Assembly (NCBI RefSeq): GCF_014490035.1
Contig: NZ_CP061008.1
Coordinates: forward strand, 6,014,001-6,078,000
Source: Achromobacter xylosoxidans
Lineage (GTDB): Bacteria > Pseudomonadota > Gammaproteobacteria > Burkholderiales > Burkholderiaceae_B
DNA: 64,000 nt
Reading direction: 5' to 3'
The notes beneath the pieces are model-generated. The model did no database searches. It was not told where the DNA came from and worked only from the letters and a program-made list of their open reading frames with translations. Within the stretch, counting starts at the first letter, position 1. Each line of letters starts with the position of its first letter. A program made the translations under genes and the position numbers. Of the stretch, positions 26,849 through 35,682 are shown piece after piece.

Positions 26849-29779
26849 ATGCAGACTACGATCGCCTCTGTGACCCGGCCCTCGGCCGTGCCGCCCTCCC
26901 AAACCGATTCCCCTGCTGACGCCAACGGCGGGCAATGGGCCAGCTACAACATCATTCGCCGCAATGGCTCGGTGGTCGGGTTCGAACCCAACAAGATCGC
27001 CATCGCCATGACCAAGGCCTTCCTGGCCGTGAACGGCGGCCAGGGCGCGGCCTCCGCGCGCGTGCGTGAGCTGGTCGAGAACCTGACCGGCCAGGCCGTC
27101 AACGCGCTGGTGCGCAACCGCCCCAACGGCGGCACCTTCCATATTGAAGACATCCAGGACCAGGTCGAACTGGCCCTGATGCGCTCGGGCGAACACGACG
27201 TCGCCCGCGCCTACGTGCTGTACCGCGAAAAGCGCACGCAGGAACGCGCGGCCGCCGCTGCCGCCGCCGACAACCAGGAAAAGGCCGCCGCCCCGCAGGA
27301 ACACGTGCTGAACGTGACCGACGCCGGCGTGCGCCGCCCGCTGGATCTGGCTGAACTGCGCGCCACCATCGAAGCCGCCGGCGAAGGCCTGGCCGAATTC
27401 ATCGACACGGAAGCGATCCTGAAGGAAACGGTCAAGAACCTGTACGACGGCATCCCCGTCGACGAAGTGTTCAAGTCCGCCATCCTGTCCGCGCGCGCGC
27501 TGGTCGAAAAGGACCCGGCCTACAGCCAGGTCACCGCCCGTCTGCTGCTGCACACGATCCGCAAGGAAGTGCTGGGCGAAGAAGTCTCGCAGGACGGCAT
27601 GGCCGCCCGCTACGCCGAGTACTTCCCCACCTTCATCGCCCGCGGCATCGAAGGCGGCCTGCTGTCGCCCGAGCTGGCCAGCTATGACCTGACCAAGCTG
27701 GGCCACGCCCTGAACGCCAAGCGCGACCTGCAGTTCGGCTACCTCGGCCTGCAGACCCTGTACGACCGCTACTTCCTGCACATCCGCGGCACGCGCATCG
27801 AACTGCCGCAGGTGTTCTTCATGCGCGTGGCCATGGGCCTGGCGCTGCGCGAAACCGACCGCGAAACCCGCGCCATCGAGTTCTACGAGATCCTGTCCTC
27901 GTTCGACTTCATGAGCTCGACGCCGACGCTGTTCAACTCGGGCACGCTGCACTCGCAACTGTCGTCGTGCTACCTGACCACCGTCTCCGACGACCTGGAA
28001 GGCATCTACGACGCCATCAAGGAAAACGCGCTGCTGGCCAAGTACGCCGGCGGCCTGGGCAACGACTGGACCCCGGTGCGCGCGCTGCGCAGCCACATCA
28101 AGGGCACCAACGGCGAAAGCCAGGGCGTCGTGCCGTTCCTGAAGGTCGTCAACGACACCGCCGTCGCGGTCAACCAGGGCGGCAAGCGCAAGGGCGCTGT
28201 CTGCACGTACCTGGAATCGTGGCACCTGGACATCGAAGAATTCCTGGAACTGCGCAAGAACACCGGCGACGAGCGCCGCCGCACGCACGACATGAACACG
28301 GCGAACTGGATTCCCGACCTGTTCATGAAGCGCGTCATGGAAGGCGGCGAATGGACGCTGTTCTCGCCGTCCGACTGCCCCGACCTGCACGACAAGTACG
28401 GCCGCGCCTTTGAAGAAGCCTACGTGGGCTACGAAGCGCGCGTGGCCAGCGGCGAACTGAAGCTCTTCAAGAAGATGCCGGCGCTGAACCTGTGGCGCAA
28501 GATGCTGTCGATGCTGTTCGAAACCGGCCACCCCTGGATCACGTTCAAGGATCCTTGCAACATCCGTTCGCCGCAGCAGCACGTCGGCGTCGTGCACAGC
28601 TCGAACCTGTGCACCGAGATCACGCTGAACACCAACGAATCCGAAATCGCGGTGTGCAACCTGGGTTCCGTGAACCTGGTCGCGCACATGAAGCCGGCTG
28701 CCGGCGGCGGTTTCGAACTCGACCACGACAAGATCAAGCGCACGGTCAGCATCGCCATGCGCATGCTCGACAACGTGATCGACATCAACTACTACGCCGT
28801 CGACAAGGCCCGCAATTCCAACGCGCGCCATCGTCCGGTGGGCATGGGCATCATGGGCTTCCAGGACTGCCTGCAGATGATGCGCGTGCCTTACGCATCG
28901 CAGTCCGCCGTCGAATTCGCCGACCGTTCGATGGAAGCCGTGTGCTATCACGCGTACTGGGCCTCGAGCCTGCTCGCTGAAGAGCGCGGCCGTTATCAAT
29001 CGTATGAAGGCTCGCTGTGGTCGCGTGGCATCTTGCCGCAAGACACGTTGAAGATGCTGCGCGATGAACGCGGTGGTCACGTTGAAGTTGATGAGTCGAG
29101 CACGCTCGATTGGGATACGTTGCGCGCGCGCATCAAACAACATGGCATGCGCAACTCCAATTGCATCGCAATCGCCCCAACCGCGACTATTTCCAATATC
29201 ATTGGTGTATCTGCGTGCATCGAACCCACTTTCCAGAACTTGTACGTCAAATCGAATCTCTCCGGCGAGTTCACGGTCGTTAACGATTACCTCGTGCGTG
29301 ACCTGAAGAAACTCGGTCTCTGGGACGAAGTCATGGTCGCCGACCTCAAGTACTTCGACGGCAGCCTGTCCCGCATCGATCGCGTACCTTCCGAACTCCG
29401 CGACCTCTACGCCACCGCGTTCGAAGTCGAACCGAGCTGGCTGGTTGAATGCGCGTCGCGTCGCCAGAAGTGGATCGATCAAGCACAGTCGCTGAACATC
29501 TACATGTCGGGCGCGTCGGGCAAGAAGCTGGACGACACCTACAAGCTGGCCTGGAAGCGCGGCCTGAAGACGACCTACTACCTGCGTACGCTTGGCGCCA
29601 CCAGCGCCGAGAAGTCCACGGGACGCGGCGGCGAATTGAACGCCGTCTCGGCGGGCGCACCGTCCGCGGGTCCTGCTGTCGCTGCTGCACCTGTTTTGCC
29701 GGAACCCGAAGTTCTCGGGGCGGTTTGCACCATGCGGCCGGGCGACCCCGGCTTCGAAGAGTGCGAAGCCTGCCAATAA
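26849..29779 (+). CDS. nrdA: Class Ia ribonucleoside-diphosphate reductase, alpha subunit
   Basis: This catalytic subunit converts NDPs to dNDPs. At 976 residues it is longer than E. coli NrdA (about 760). The extra N-terminus holds an ATP-cone (about 30-125, SYNIIRRNGSVVGFEPNKIA) and a second cone-like segment (about 150-250). Active-site cysteines are Cys374 in SSCYLTT and the one in NLCTEI near 587; the C-terminal redox pair is CEAC. The start at 26849 has AGGAG 5 bp upstream. Codons between about 28970 and 29480 are markedly less GC-rich at third positions than the rest. nrdB follows after 20 bp. Confidence 0.95.
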   Translation: MQTTIASVTRPSAVPPSQTDSPADANGGQWASYNIIRRNGSVVGFEPNKIAIAMTKAFLAVNGGQGAASARVRELVENLTGQAVNALVRNRPNGGTFHIEDIQDQVELALMRSGEHDVARAYVLYREKRTQERAAAAAAADNQEKAAAPQEHVLNVTDAGVRRPLDLAELRATIEAAGEGLAEFIDTEAILKETVKNLYDGIPVDEVFKSAILSARALVEKDPAYSQVTARLLLHTIRKEVLGEEVSQDGMAARYAEYFPTFIARGIEGGLLSPELASYDLTKLGHALNAKRDLQFGYLGLQTLYDRYFLHIRGTRIELPQVFFMRVAMGLALRETDRETRAIEFYEILSSFDFMSSTPTLFNSGTLHSQLSSCYLTTVSDDLEGIYDAIKENALLAKYAGGLGNDWTPVRALRSHIKGTNGESQGVVPFLKVVNDTAVAVNQGGKRKGAVCTYLESWHLDIEEFLELRKNTGDERRRTHDMNTANWIPDLFMKRVMEGGEWTLFSPSDCPDLHDKYGRAFEEAYVGYEARVASGELKLFKKMPALNLWRKMLSMLFETGHPWITFKDPCNIRSPQQHVGVVHSSNLCTEITLNTNESEIAVCNLGSVNLVAHMKPAAGGGFELDHDKIKRTVSIAMRMLDNVIDINYYAVDKARNSNARHRPVGMGIMGFQDCLQMMRVPYASQSAVEFADRSMEAVCYHAYWASSLLAEERGRYQSYEGSLWSRGILPQDTLKMLRDERGGHVEVDESSTLDWDTLRARIKQHGMRNSNCIAIAPTATISNIIGVSACIEPTFQNLYVKSNLSGEFTVVNDYLVRDLKKLGLWDEVMVADLKYFDGSLSRIDRVPSELRDLYATAFEVEPSWLVECASRRQKWIDQAQSLNIYMSGASGKKLDDTYKLAWKRGLKTTYYLRTLGATSAEKSTGRGGELNAVSAGAPSAGPAVAAAPVLPEPEVLGAVCTMRPGDPGFEECEACQ

Positions 29780-29799
29780 CCGCCTCCGGAGAATGAATC

Positions 29800-30999
29800 A
29801 TGATTAATTGGGAAGACGACACCATCGCCACGCAACCTGCACAATCGCCCGCACCCGCGGCGGGCGGGCAGGCTGCGCCCGCCGTCCGGGCGGCGACCGG
29901 TGTTTTCGGCGACACCGCCATGCCCACGCCTGCCGCGCCTGAACACGCGGCTGGCTTGGCCGCCAGCGGCTCCGCCACCTCGCAACGCGTGAAGGTTGCC
30001 GACAAGCGCATCATCAACGGCCAGACCGACGTCAATCAGCTCGTGCCCTTCAAGTACAAGTGGGCATGGGAGAAGTACCTGGCGACTTGCGCCAACCACT
30101 GGATGCCGCAAGAGATCAACATGTCGCGCGACATCGCCCTCTGGAAGAACCCGAACGGGCTCACCGAGGACGAGCGCCGCATCGTCAAGCGCAACCTGGG
30201 CTTCTTCGTCACTGCCGACTCGCTGGCCGCGAACAACATCGTGCTGGGCACCTACCGCCACATCACGGCGCCCGAGTGCCGCCAGTTCCTGCTGCGCCAG
30301 GCGTTTGAAGAAGCGATCCACACGCACGCCTATCAATACATCGTCGAAAGCCTGGACCTGGACGAAGCGGAGATCTTCAACGCTTACAACGAAGTGCCGT
30401 CCATCCGCGCCAAGGACGAGTTCCTGATCCCGTTCATCGACGCGATCGCGGACCCCAACTTCAAGACGGGCACGCCCGAAGCCGACCAGACGCTGCTGAA
30501 GTCGCTGATCGTTTTCGCTTGCCTGATGGAAGGCCTGTTCTTCTACGTTGGCTTCACGCAGATCCTGGCGCTGGGCCGCCAGAACAAGATGACCGGCGCC
30601 GCCGAGCAGTACATGTACATCCTGCGCGATGAATCCATGCACTGCAATTTCGGCATCGACCTGATCAACACCGTCAAACTGGAAAATCCGCATCTGTGGA
30701 CGCCGGAATTCCGCGAAGAAATTCGAGAACTCTTCCGCAAAGCGGTCGAACTCGAATACGCTTACGCCGAAGACACGATGCCGCGTGGCGTGTTGGGCTT
30801 GAACGCACCTATGTTCAAATCCTACCTGCGCTTCATCGCCAACCGTCGTTGCCAGCAAATCGGTATCGAACCGCTGTACCCGCAGGAAGAAAATCCCTTC
30901 CCGTGGATGGCGGAAATGATCGATCTTAAAAAGGAACGCAACTTTTTTGAAACTCGCGTGATCGAATACCAAACCGGTGGCACGCTGAGCTGGGAGTAA
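29800..30999 (+). CDS. nrdB: Class Ia ribonucleoside-diphosphate reductase, beta subunit
   Basis: This is the diiron-tyrosyl radical subunit, 399 residues. Iron ligands Glu171 and His174 and the radical Tyr178 sit in [11 protein letters not shown] with the E-x2-H-x3-Y spacing of E. coli. Further ligands are in [11 protein letters not shown] and [10 protein letters not shown]. The first 65 or so residues are an Ala/Pro-rich extension after MINWEDD. It is cotranscribed with nrdA under the NrdR boxes. From about 30660 to the end the codons turn less GC-rich, as in part of nrdA. Confidence 0.96.
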   Translation: MINWEDDTIATQPAQSPAPAAGGQAAPAVRAATGVFGDTAMPTPAAPEHAAGLAASGSATSQRVKVADKRIINGQTDVNQLVPFKYKWAWEKYLATCANHWMPQEINMSRDIALWKNPNGLTEDERRIVKRNLGFFVTADSLAANNIVLGTYRHITAPECRQFLLRQAFEEAIHTHAYQYIVESLDLDEAEIFNAYNEVPSIRAKDEFLIPFIDAIADPNFKTGTPEADQTLLKSLIVFACLMEGLFFYVGFTQILALGRQNKMTGAAEQYMYILRDESMHCNFGIDLINTVKLENPHLWTPEFREEIRELFRKAVELEYAYAEDTMPRGVLGLNAPMFKSYLRFIANRRCQQIGIEPLYPQEENPFPWMAEMIDLKKERNFFETRVIEYQTGGTLSWE

Positions 31000-31409
31000 A
31001 AGCAGTACGTCATCAGGCCCGGCGCGGGCACGCTCCAGATGCAAGGAGCGTCGCGTTCGCGACAGGCTTGATGATGTTCTCCCTGGTCAGGGTGTTTTGC
31101 CGCCGGGCCGCCCCAAGGCAAAACGCGCCCCCTCGGGGGGCAGCAAGCCGAAGGCGCGGCGTGGGGCATTCGAACACACGTAGAACAAGCGGTCGGCGGT
31201 CTGTGATCAGGTCGCCTGCCGGCGCCATTTGAAATGGCTCGCGCCAAAGGAGCGGGGGCCATATCAAATGGCTGTGCCGAATTCATTAGCGCAAACCGTA
31301 GTAGCTGTTGCTCGCACAGAACAGCGGCTTGCGCCGATGAATAGCCCGGGCACGATGCGCCTTGTTGGCGGATCGGGGCACGGGTTTAAGTTCTGGGACC
31401 CCTGAACCT
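31000..31409. repeat. Repeat-rich intergenic stretch between nrdB and the histone H1-like gene
   Basis: There is no credible gene here. It holds an inverted repeat GTTTTGCC...GGCAAAAC (31094-31124), a GCCCCC-TC-GGGGGC stem (31127-31141), a perfect palindrome GCCATTTGAAATGGC (31224-31238), and a near copy GCCATATCAAATGGC about 20 bp further on. Such mixtures look like dispersed intergenic repeats; copy number elsewhere cannot be judged. The nrdB terminator and the promoter of the next gene must also lie here, but neither is clear. Confidence 0.55.
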
Positions 31410-31422
31410 AAGGAGCATGACC

Positions 31423-32106
31423 ATGGCAACAGCCAAGAAAGCCGTAAAGAAAGCGGTGAAGAAGCCCGCCGCCAAGAAGGCAGTAGCGAAGAAGGCCGCA
31501 CCGGCCAAGAAAGCTGCCGTCAAGAAGGTAGCCGTCAAGAAAGTCGCTGCCAAGAAGCCGGCAGTGAAGAAGGTTGCCGCCAAGAAGCCGGCAGTCAAGA
31601 AGGTCGCCGCCAAGAAAGCGGTAGCCAAGAAGGCCGTCGCCAAGAAAGCCGTCGCCAAGAAAGCGGTAGCCAAGAAGGTTGTCGCCAAGAAGGCCGTGGC
31701 CAAGAAAGCTGTCGCCAAGAAGGCGGTTGCCAAGAAAGCCGTAGCCAAGAAGGCGGTTGCCAAGAAAGCCGTCGCCAAGAAGGCCGTCGCCAAGAAAGCG
31801 GTAGCCAAGAAGGCCGTCGCCAAGAAGGCTCCTGCTGCCAAGAAGGCGGTTGCCAAGAAGGCCGTAGCCAAGAAGGCGCCTGCCGCCAAGAAGGCTGTTG
31901 CCAAGAAGGCCCCCGCTGCCAAGAAGGCTCCTGCCGCAGCCAAGCCTGCTGCTGCCAAGAAGCCTGCTGCCGCCAAGAAGCCCGCTGCGAAGAAAGCCGC
32001 TCCGAAGAAGCCCGCAACGCCGCCGTCCACGGCTGCTGCTCCGGGCGCGAAGACCGCGCTGAACCCCGCCGCGTCGTGGCCGTTCCCGACGGGTGGCCGT
32101 CCTTAA
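31423..32106 (+). CDS. Histone H1-like DNA-binding protein (BpH1/AlgP type)
   Basis: This 227-residue protein consists almost entirely of Lys, Ala, Val and Pro, in KKAVAKK- and [12 protein letters not shown] units resembling the C-terminal domain of eukaryotic H1. Such proteins bind and compact DNA. A non-repetitive tail ([18 protein letters not shown]) is conserved in Burkholderiales homologues. The start at 31423 ([12 protein letters not shown]) has AAGGAG at a 7-bp distance; the ATG at 31417 is too close to it. It is longer than the B. pertussis protein (182 residues as I recall), as expected if repeat units have been added. Confidence 0.9.
   Translation: MATAKKAVKKAVKKPAAKKAVAKKAAPAKKAAVKKVAVKKVAAKKPAVKKVAAKKPAVKKVAAKKAVAKKAVAKKAVAKKAVAKKVVAKKAVAKKAVAKKAVAKKAVAKKAVAKKAVAKKAVAKKAVAKKAVAKKAPAAKKAVAKKAVAKKAPAAKKAVAKKAPAAKKAPAAAKPAAAKKPAAAKKPAAKKAAPKKPATPPSTAAAPGAKTALNPAASWPFPTGGRP
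31618..31827 (+). repeat. Fourteen 15-bp tandem coding repeats in the histone H1-like gene
   Basis: Fourteen consecutive units encode AVAKK (the fifth is VVAKK). The units differ mainly at third codon positions, so the amino-acid repeat is more regular than the DNA repeat. Slippage or unequal recombination in whole units would keep the frame and change the protein by five residues per unit. Confidence 0.9.
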
Positions 32107-32136
32107 TCCGGACGGTTCGAAGCACTAGCTTCGCAG

Positions 32137-32166
32137 AGCCGCCTGGCCTAGGCCGGGCGGCTTTTT
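32137..32166 (+). terminator. Terminator after the histone H1-like gene
   Basis: A stem AGCCGCC/GGCGGCT (32137-32143 with 32156-32162), extended by TGGCC-type inner pairing, is followed by TTTTT. It lies 30 bp after the stop codon. Confidence 0.9.
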
Positions 32167-32287
32167 CGTGTCCGCGCGGCCCGGCATCGGCCAGCCTCGT
32201 CCAGAACGGCGAGCCAGCGCGGCCCGCAGGCGATTTTTCGCCTGGGCATGCGACAATTGACTCCTCTTTTTCAGGGTGACCGTGTCC

Positions 32288-32848
32288 ATGCTCGATGAAA
32301 TCTTGCGCTTCCTTCTCGAAATCGTGTTCACGCTGTTCGGCGCGGCGCTGATTGCGCGCGCCTGGATGCACGCGATACGGCTGCACCCGTTCAACCCGTT
32401 GTCGCGCTTCATCTACCAGGTCACCAACTGGCTGGTGATGCCCTTGCGCAAGATCATTCCCGCCGGCAACAAGATCGATTGGACCAGCCTGGTCGCCGTG
32501 TGGCTATCCGCGCTGGTCTATCTGGTGCTGATCTGGCTGGTGGTGATCGGCGCGCTGATTCCGCTGGATTACCTGCCCAGGGTCATGGGCTCGGCGTTGA
32601 TCATGGCCGTCAAATGGGCGCTGAATCTGGTGGTGTGGCTGACGCTGATCCAGGCCGTGCTGTCTTGGGTGAATCCGATGGCGCCCATGATGCCGCTGCT
32701 GCAGGCGCTGACCGCGCCCATGCTGGACCCCATCCGCCGCCTGCTGCCGCGCACCGCGATCGACTTTTCGCCGCTGGTGCTGCTGATCGTCGCGCAGGTG
32801 CTGTTGATGGTGCTGTCCAACATCAGCCAGCGCATGGTGGGCCTGTAA
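32288..32848 (+). CDS. YggT family membrane protein
   Basis: This is a 186-residue integral membrane protein with two YggT repeats: about residues 1-75 (RAWMHAIRLHPFNPLSRFIYQVTNW, PLRKIIP) and about 95-186 (LSWVNPMAPMMPLLQALTAPMLDPIRRLLP). The family is linked to cation tolerance and, in some bacteria, to division or cell shape. The start at 32288 (MLDEILRFLLEIV) lies 8 bp after an AGGGTGA site; the GTG starts just upstream are too close to it. It stands alone, convergent with dltA. Confidence 0.9.
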   Translation: MLDEILRFLLEIVFTLFGAALIARAWMHAIRLHPFNPLSRFIYQVTNWLVMPLRKIIPAGNKIDWTSLVAVWLSALVYLVLIWLVVIGALIPLDYLPRVMGSALIMAVKWALNLVVWLTLIQAVLSWVNPMAPMMPLLQALTAPMLDPIRRLLPRTAIDFSPLVLLIVAQVLLMVLSNISQRMVGL

Positions 32849-32875
32849 AGCGGCGGGGCCGCGCCCCGCCAGACC

Positions 32876-34321
32876 TTACGCCGGAATGCCGGCGTAGATC
32901 TCGACCAGCTTCTTGCGGTCGATCTTGTGATTGTTCGACATCGGCAGCGCCGGGCAGGCCACCAGTTCGGACGGCACCATGTAAGGCGGCAGGCGCTGTG
33001 CCAGCCGCTCTTTCCAGCCCGCCAGCGCCTCAGGCGCCAAAATGCGCGGCGCCTGTTCCGCTTCCGCTCCCGCCACGAATCCGATCAAGCGCACCGCGGT
33101 GCCGTCAGGCCGGCGCAACACCGCGCAGGCGCCGCCCTCCACGCCCGGCAGACCATGCAACGCTTCGTCGATCTCCGCCAACTCGATGCGATAGCCGTTC
33201 AGCTTGATCTGGTCGTCCATGCGGCCGCGGCAGAACAGCAGGCCGTCGCCCTCCATCTGCCCCAGGTCGCCCGTGCGGAAGGCGCGGCGGCCATCGGCAT
33301 AGGTGTAGAGCTTGGCTTCGTTCAGGTCCGGGCGATTCAGATAACCGCGCATGACGTGGTCGCCCACGATGCAGATCTCGCCTTCGTCCACGATCAGCAC
33401 GCTATCCGGCTTGGCATGTCCCACGGGCAGCGGATCGTGCGCGGCCAGGACCGCGTCGGTGACTTCGATCCAGGTGGTCGCCACGGTGGCTTCCGTGGGG
33501 CCATAGGTATTGAGGATGACGGCATCCGGGAAACGCTGGCGCAGCTTCTTGGCCAGCGCCGAAGGCAGCGGCTCGCCGCAGAACAGGAAGGTGCGCAGCT
33601 TGGGCAAAGAGGCCGGCGAGAAGTCGCGATTGGCCAGCTGCTGGTGCGCGAACGACGGCGTGGAGACCCAGACCGTCACGCCGTGTTCGGCCAAACGGGC
33701 CATCCAGGCGGCAGGCGCGGCGATCTGCTCGCGTGCGTTCAGCACGCAGCAACCGCCCGCGGCCAAGGTGGCGAAAACTTCGTACATGGACAGGTCAAAG
33801 CTGAACGGCGCCTGGTTCATGAACACGGGCGCCTCGCCCAGGCCGAAGCTGCCCAGCATCCAGTCGCCCAGCAGGCCCACGCTTTCGCGGCCGATCTGCA
33901 CGCCCTTCGGATCGCCCGTGCTGCCGGACGTGAACATGACGTAGGCCAGGCCGCGCTCTTCCAGCATGGCGCCCTCGCCCGGCGTGAAGCGGCCGCTGGC
34001 CGCATCGAACACGGCGGCGGCGCGCACGATCTCGACGATGCGGCGCAAACGCTCTTGCGGATAGATGGTATCCACCGGCACAAACGGCGCCCCGATCAGC
34101 AAGGCGCCCACCATGGCGACGAAGAACGCAGCTTCCTTGTGGCCATAAATGGCCACCGGCACATCCGGCGCCACGCCATGCCTGCGCGCCTCGTCGGCCC
34201 AGGCGCCGGCCTCGGCGCGCAATTGCGACCAGCTCAGGCTGCGGTCTGCGGCGACGACCGCAGGCGCGTCAGGCGCATATTCGGTATCCGTGAACTGGAA
34301 AGACTTCAGATCGAAACGCAT
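32876..34321 (-). CDS. dltA: D-alanine--carrier protein ligase DltA
   Basis: This cytoplasmic adenylating enzyme of 481 residues activates D-alanine and loads it onto the carrier DltC. It has AMP-forming signatures YVMFTSGSTGDPKGV (near 135-150), NTYGPTEATVA, YRTGDLG-like FRTGDLGQ and the C-terminal lysine in NHKIDRKKL. The start at 34321 (MRFDLKSFQFTDTEYAP) matches family N-termini. It is the last gene of dltCDXBA, 16 bp after dltB. The order differs from the Gram-positive dltXABCD. B. pertussis has a related dra locus that D-alanylates an outer-membrane component. Confidence 0.92.
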   Translation of the reverse strand: MRFDLKSFQFTDTEYAPDAPAVVAADRSLSWSQLRAEAGAWADEARRHGVAPDVPVAIYGHKEAAFFVAMVGALLIGAPFVPVDTIYPQERLRRIVEIVRAAAVFDAASGRFTPGEGAMLEERGLAYVMFTSGSTGDPKGVQIGRESVGLLGDWMLGSFGLGEAPVFMNQAPFSFDLSMYEVFATLAAGGCCVLNAREQIAAPAAWMARLAEHGVTVWVSTPSFAHQQLANRDFSPASLPKLRTFLFCGEPLPSALAKKLRQRFPDAVILNTYGPTEATVATTWIEVTDAVLAAHDPLPVGHAKPDSVLIVDEGEICIVGDHVMRGYLNRPDLNEAKLYTYADGRRAFRTGDLGQMEGDGLLFCRGRMDDQIKLNGYRIELAEIDEALHGLPGVEGGACAVLRRPDGTAVRLIGFVAGAEAEQAPRILAPEALAGWKERLAQRLPPYMVPSELVACPALPMSNNHKIDRKKLVEIYAGIPA

Positions 34322-34337
34322 GCCGAAACTCCCGGCG

Positions 34338-35465
34338 TCAGATGGGACTGCGGCCGCTGAACACATATAGCGCCAGCGCAGCAAGAATCAGGGTGAGCAC
34401 GCGCCCGAGAAAGCGCATGACGGGTTGCGCCAGCGCAGCCTGCAAGGCCGGACGGGTGCGCGCCGCGTTGATCAGCAGGTTGTGGCCCACCGAGTACGCG
34501 CCGAACATCAGGCCGCTGACGATGTAGTGCAGCGACAGGCCGTTCCAGACGCCCATGGCCAGCAAGGTCGCGAAGATGCCGATGTTCTGCGCCGCCATGC
34601 GGTGGCGTCCGAAGAACTTGGTCTTGCTCAGCGCCTTGTAGATGGGCATGAACACCACGTCGCGCAGCCACTCCGACAGGCTGATGTGCCAGCGGCGCCA
34701 GAAGTCCTGCGGGTTGAGCGTGGCCAGCGGATTGCGGAAGTTGATCGGCAAAGTGAAGCCGAACAGCATGCCGATGCCGATCGCCATGGTGGAATAGCCG
34801 GCGAAGTCGAAGAACAGATAGGCGCTGTAGAGCGAGGCGTTGAGCGCCACGCCGGTGAATGAGTAATCATGCGCGTCGAGCGTCGCCAGGCCGTAACGCC
34901 AGATGAGTTCGGCCACGCCGAACTTCTGGATCACGCCCAGCATGATGAGCTCCAGGCCGCTGAGCCAGGTGTTCAGGTTCACGCCTTCATAGCCGCGCTT
35001 CAGGTCCGCCTGGAAATTGCGCCAGCGGTACATGGGACCGGCCAGCAGCGTCAGCGGGAAAAACAGGTAGATGAAGTAGTCCAGCGGCGACACGCGCTCG
35101 TTGCGCTGCGCGAACAGCAGCACGTCGATGGCGCGGAACGTGGCAAACGACAGTCCCAGCATGGCGCCCAGGTGCGAGACGCCCGTCTTCACCAGCAGCA
35201 GCGGCGTCATGGTGATGATCACGGCCAGCCAGGTGGGGATGTAGTTGCGCCGCACCGCCCACAGCGCGCTGCCGGAAATGGCCAGCAAGGCGATGGGTTG
35301 ATACGGACGCGCCCAGAACACCGCCATCCACACGCCCAGGCAGATCACGCCGATGATGTGGCGGTAGCCGATACGGAACGGCATGCCGAAGGAACGGTAG
35401 GCCAACAGTCCCAGGCCACCGCACAGGGCGCCGCCGAAAAAGCTCAAGCTTGCGAACAATTCCAT
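34338..35465 (-). CDS. dltB: D-alanyl transfer protein DltB (MBOAT family)
   Basis: This is a 375-residue polytopic membrane O-acyltransferase that passes D-alanine across the membrane from DltC. MBOAT landmarks are MYRWRNFQADLKRGYEG, FFDFAGYSTMAIGIG, NFRNPLATLNPQDFWRRWHIS and the active-site region GVWNGLSLHYIVSG with a buried histidine. The partner DltX gene precedes it by 7 bp. The family and operon agree fully. The acceptor in a Gram-negative is not a teichoic acid. Confidence 0.92.
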   Translation of the reverse strand: MELFASLSFFGGALCGGLGLLAYRSFGMPFRIGYRHIIGVICLGVWMAVFWARPYQPIALLAISGSALWAVRRNYIPTWLAVIITMTPLLLVKTGVSHLGAMLGLSFATFRAIDVLLFAQRNERVSPLDYFIYLFFPLTLLAGPMYRWRNFQADLKRGYEGVNLNTWLSGLELIMLGVIQKFGVAELIWRYGLATLDAHDYSFTGVALNASLYSAYLFFDFAGYSTMAIGIGMLFGFTLPINFRNPLATLNPQDFWRRWHISLSEWLRDVVFMPIYKALSKTKFFGRHRMAAQNIGIFATLLAMGVWNGLSLHYIVSGLMFGAYSVGHNLLINAARTRPALQAALAQPVMRFLGRVLTLILAALALYVFSGRSPI

Positions 35466-35472
35466 GGCGGGC

Positions 35473-35682
35473 TCAGAACTGTTGGTATTGGAATTCGACC
35501 TTGATCGGCCCGCCGCTGCCCGTGGTGGGCTGCGCCTGCAGCACGAACACCAGGATCACGCCGATATACAGGCACAGGTGCCAGAGAAAGCGGCGGCCCC
35601 AGGCCGCAGCCGCCTTGCGGCTTTCCTGCCCTTCAACAGCGCGGCCGGCCTCTGGCGCGGCCGCGGGAAGAATCTTGCTCAT
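35473..35682 (-). CDS. dltX: DltX-like small membrane protein
   Basis: This 69-residue protein has one transmembrane helix (LWHLCLYIGVILVFVLQA) and ends with VEFQYQQF. DltX proteins have a single helix and a conserved aromatic C-terminal F-x-Y-x-x-F motif that acts as the acyl acceptor/donor peptide in D-alanylation. The C-terminal match and its place just before dltB are the basis of the call. The start at 35682 overlaps the dltD stop by 4 bp (ATGA-type coupling). The cytoplasmic N-terminus is longer than in Firmicutes. Confidence 0.85.
   Translation of the reverse strand: MSKILPAAAPEAGRAVEGQESRKAAAAWGRRFLWHLCLYIGVILVFVLQAQPTTGSGGPIKVEFQYQQF

Noticed and set aside
31417..32106. Apparent repeat array as a CRISPR candidate
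   Set aside because: Repeats are contiguous 15-bp coding units without spacers and encode a Lys/Ala-rich protein.
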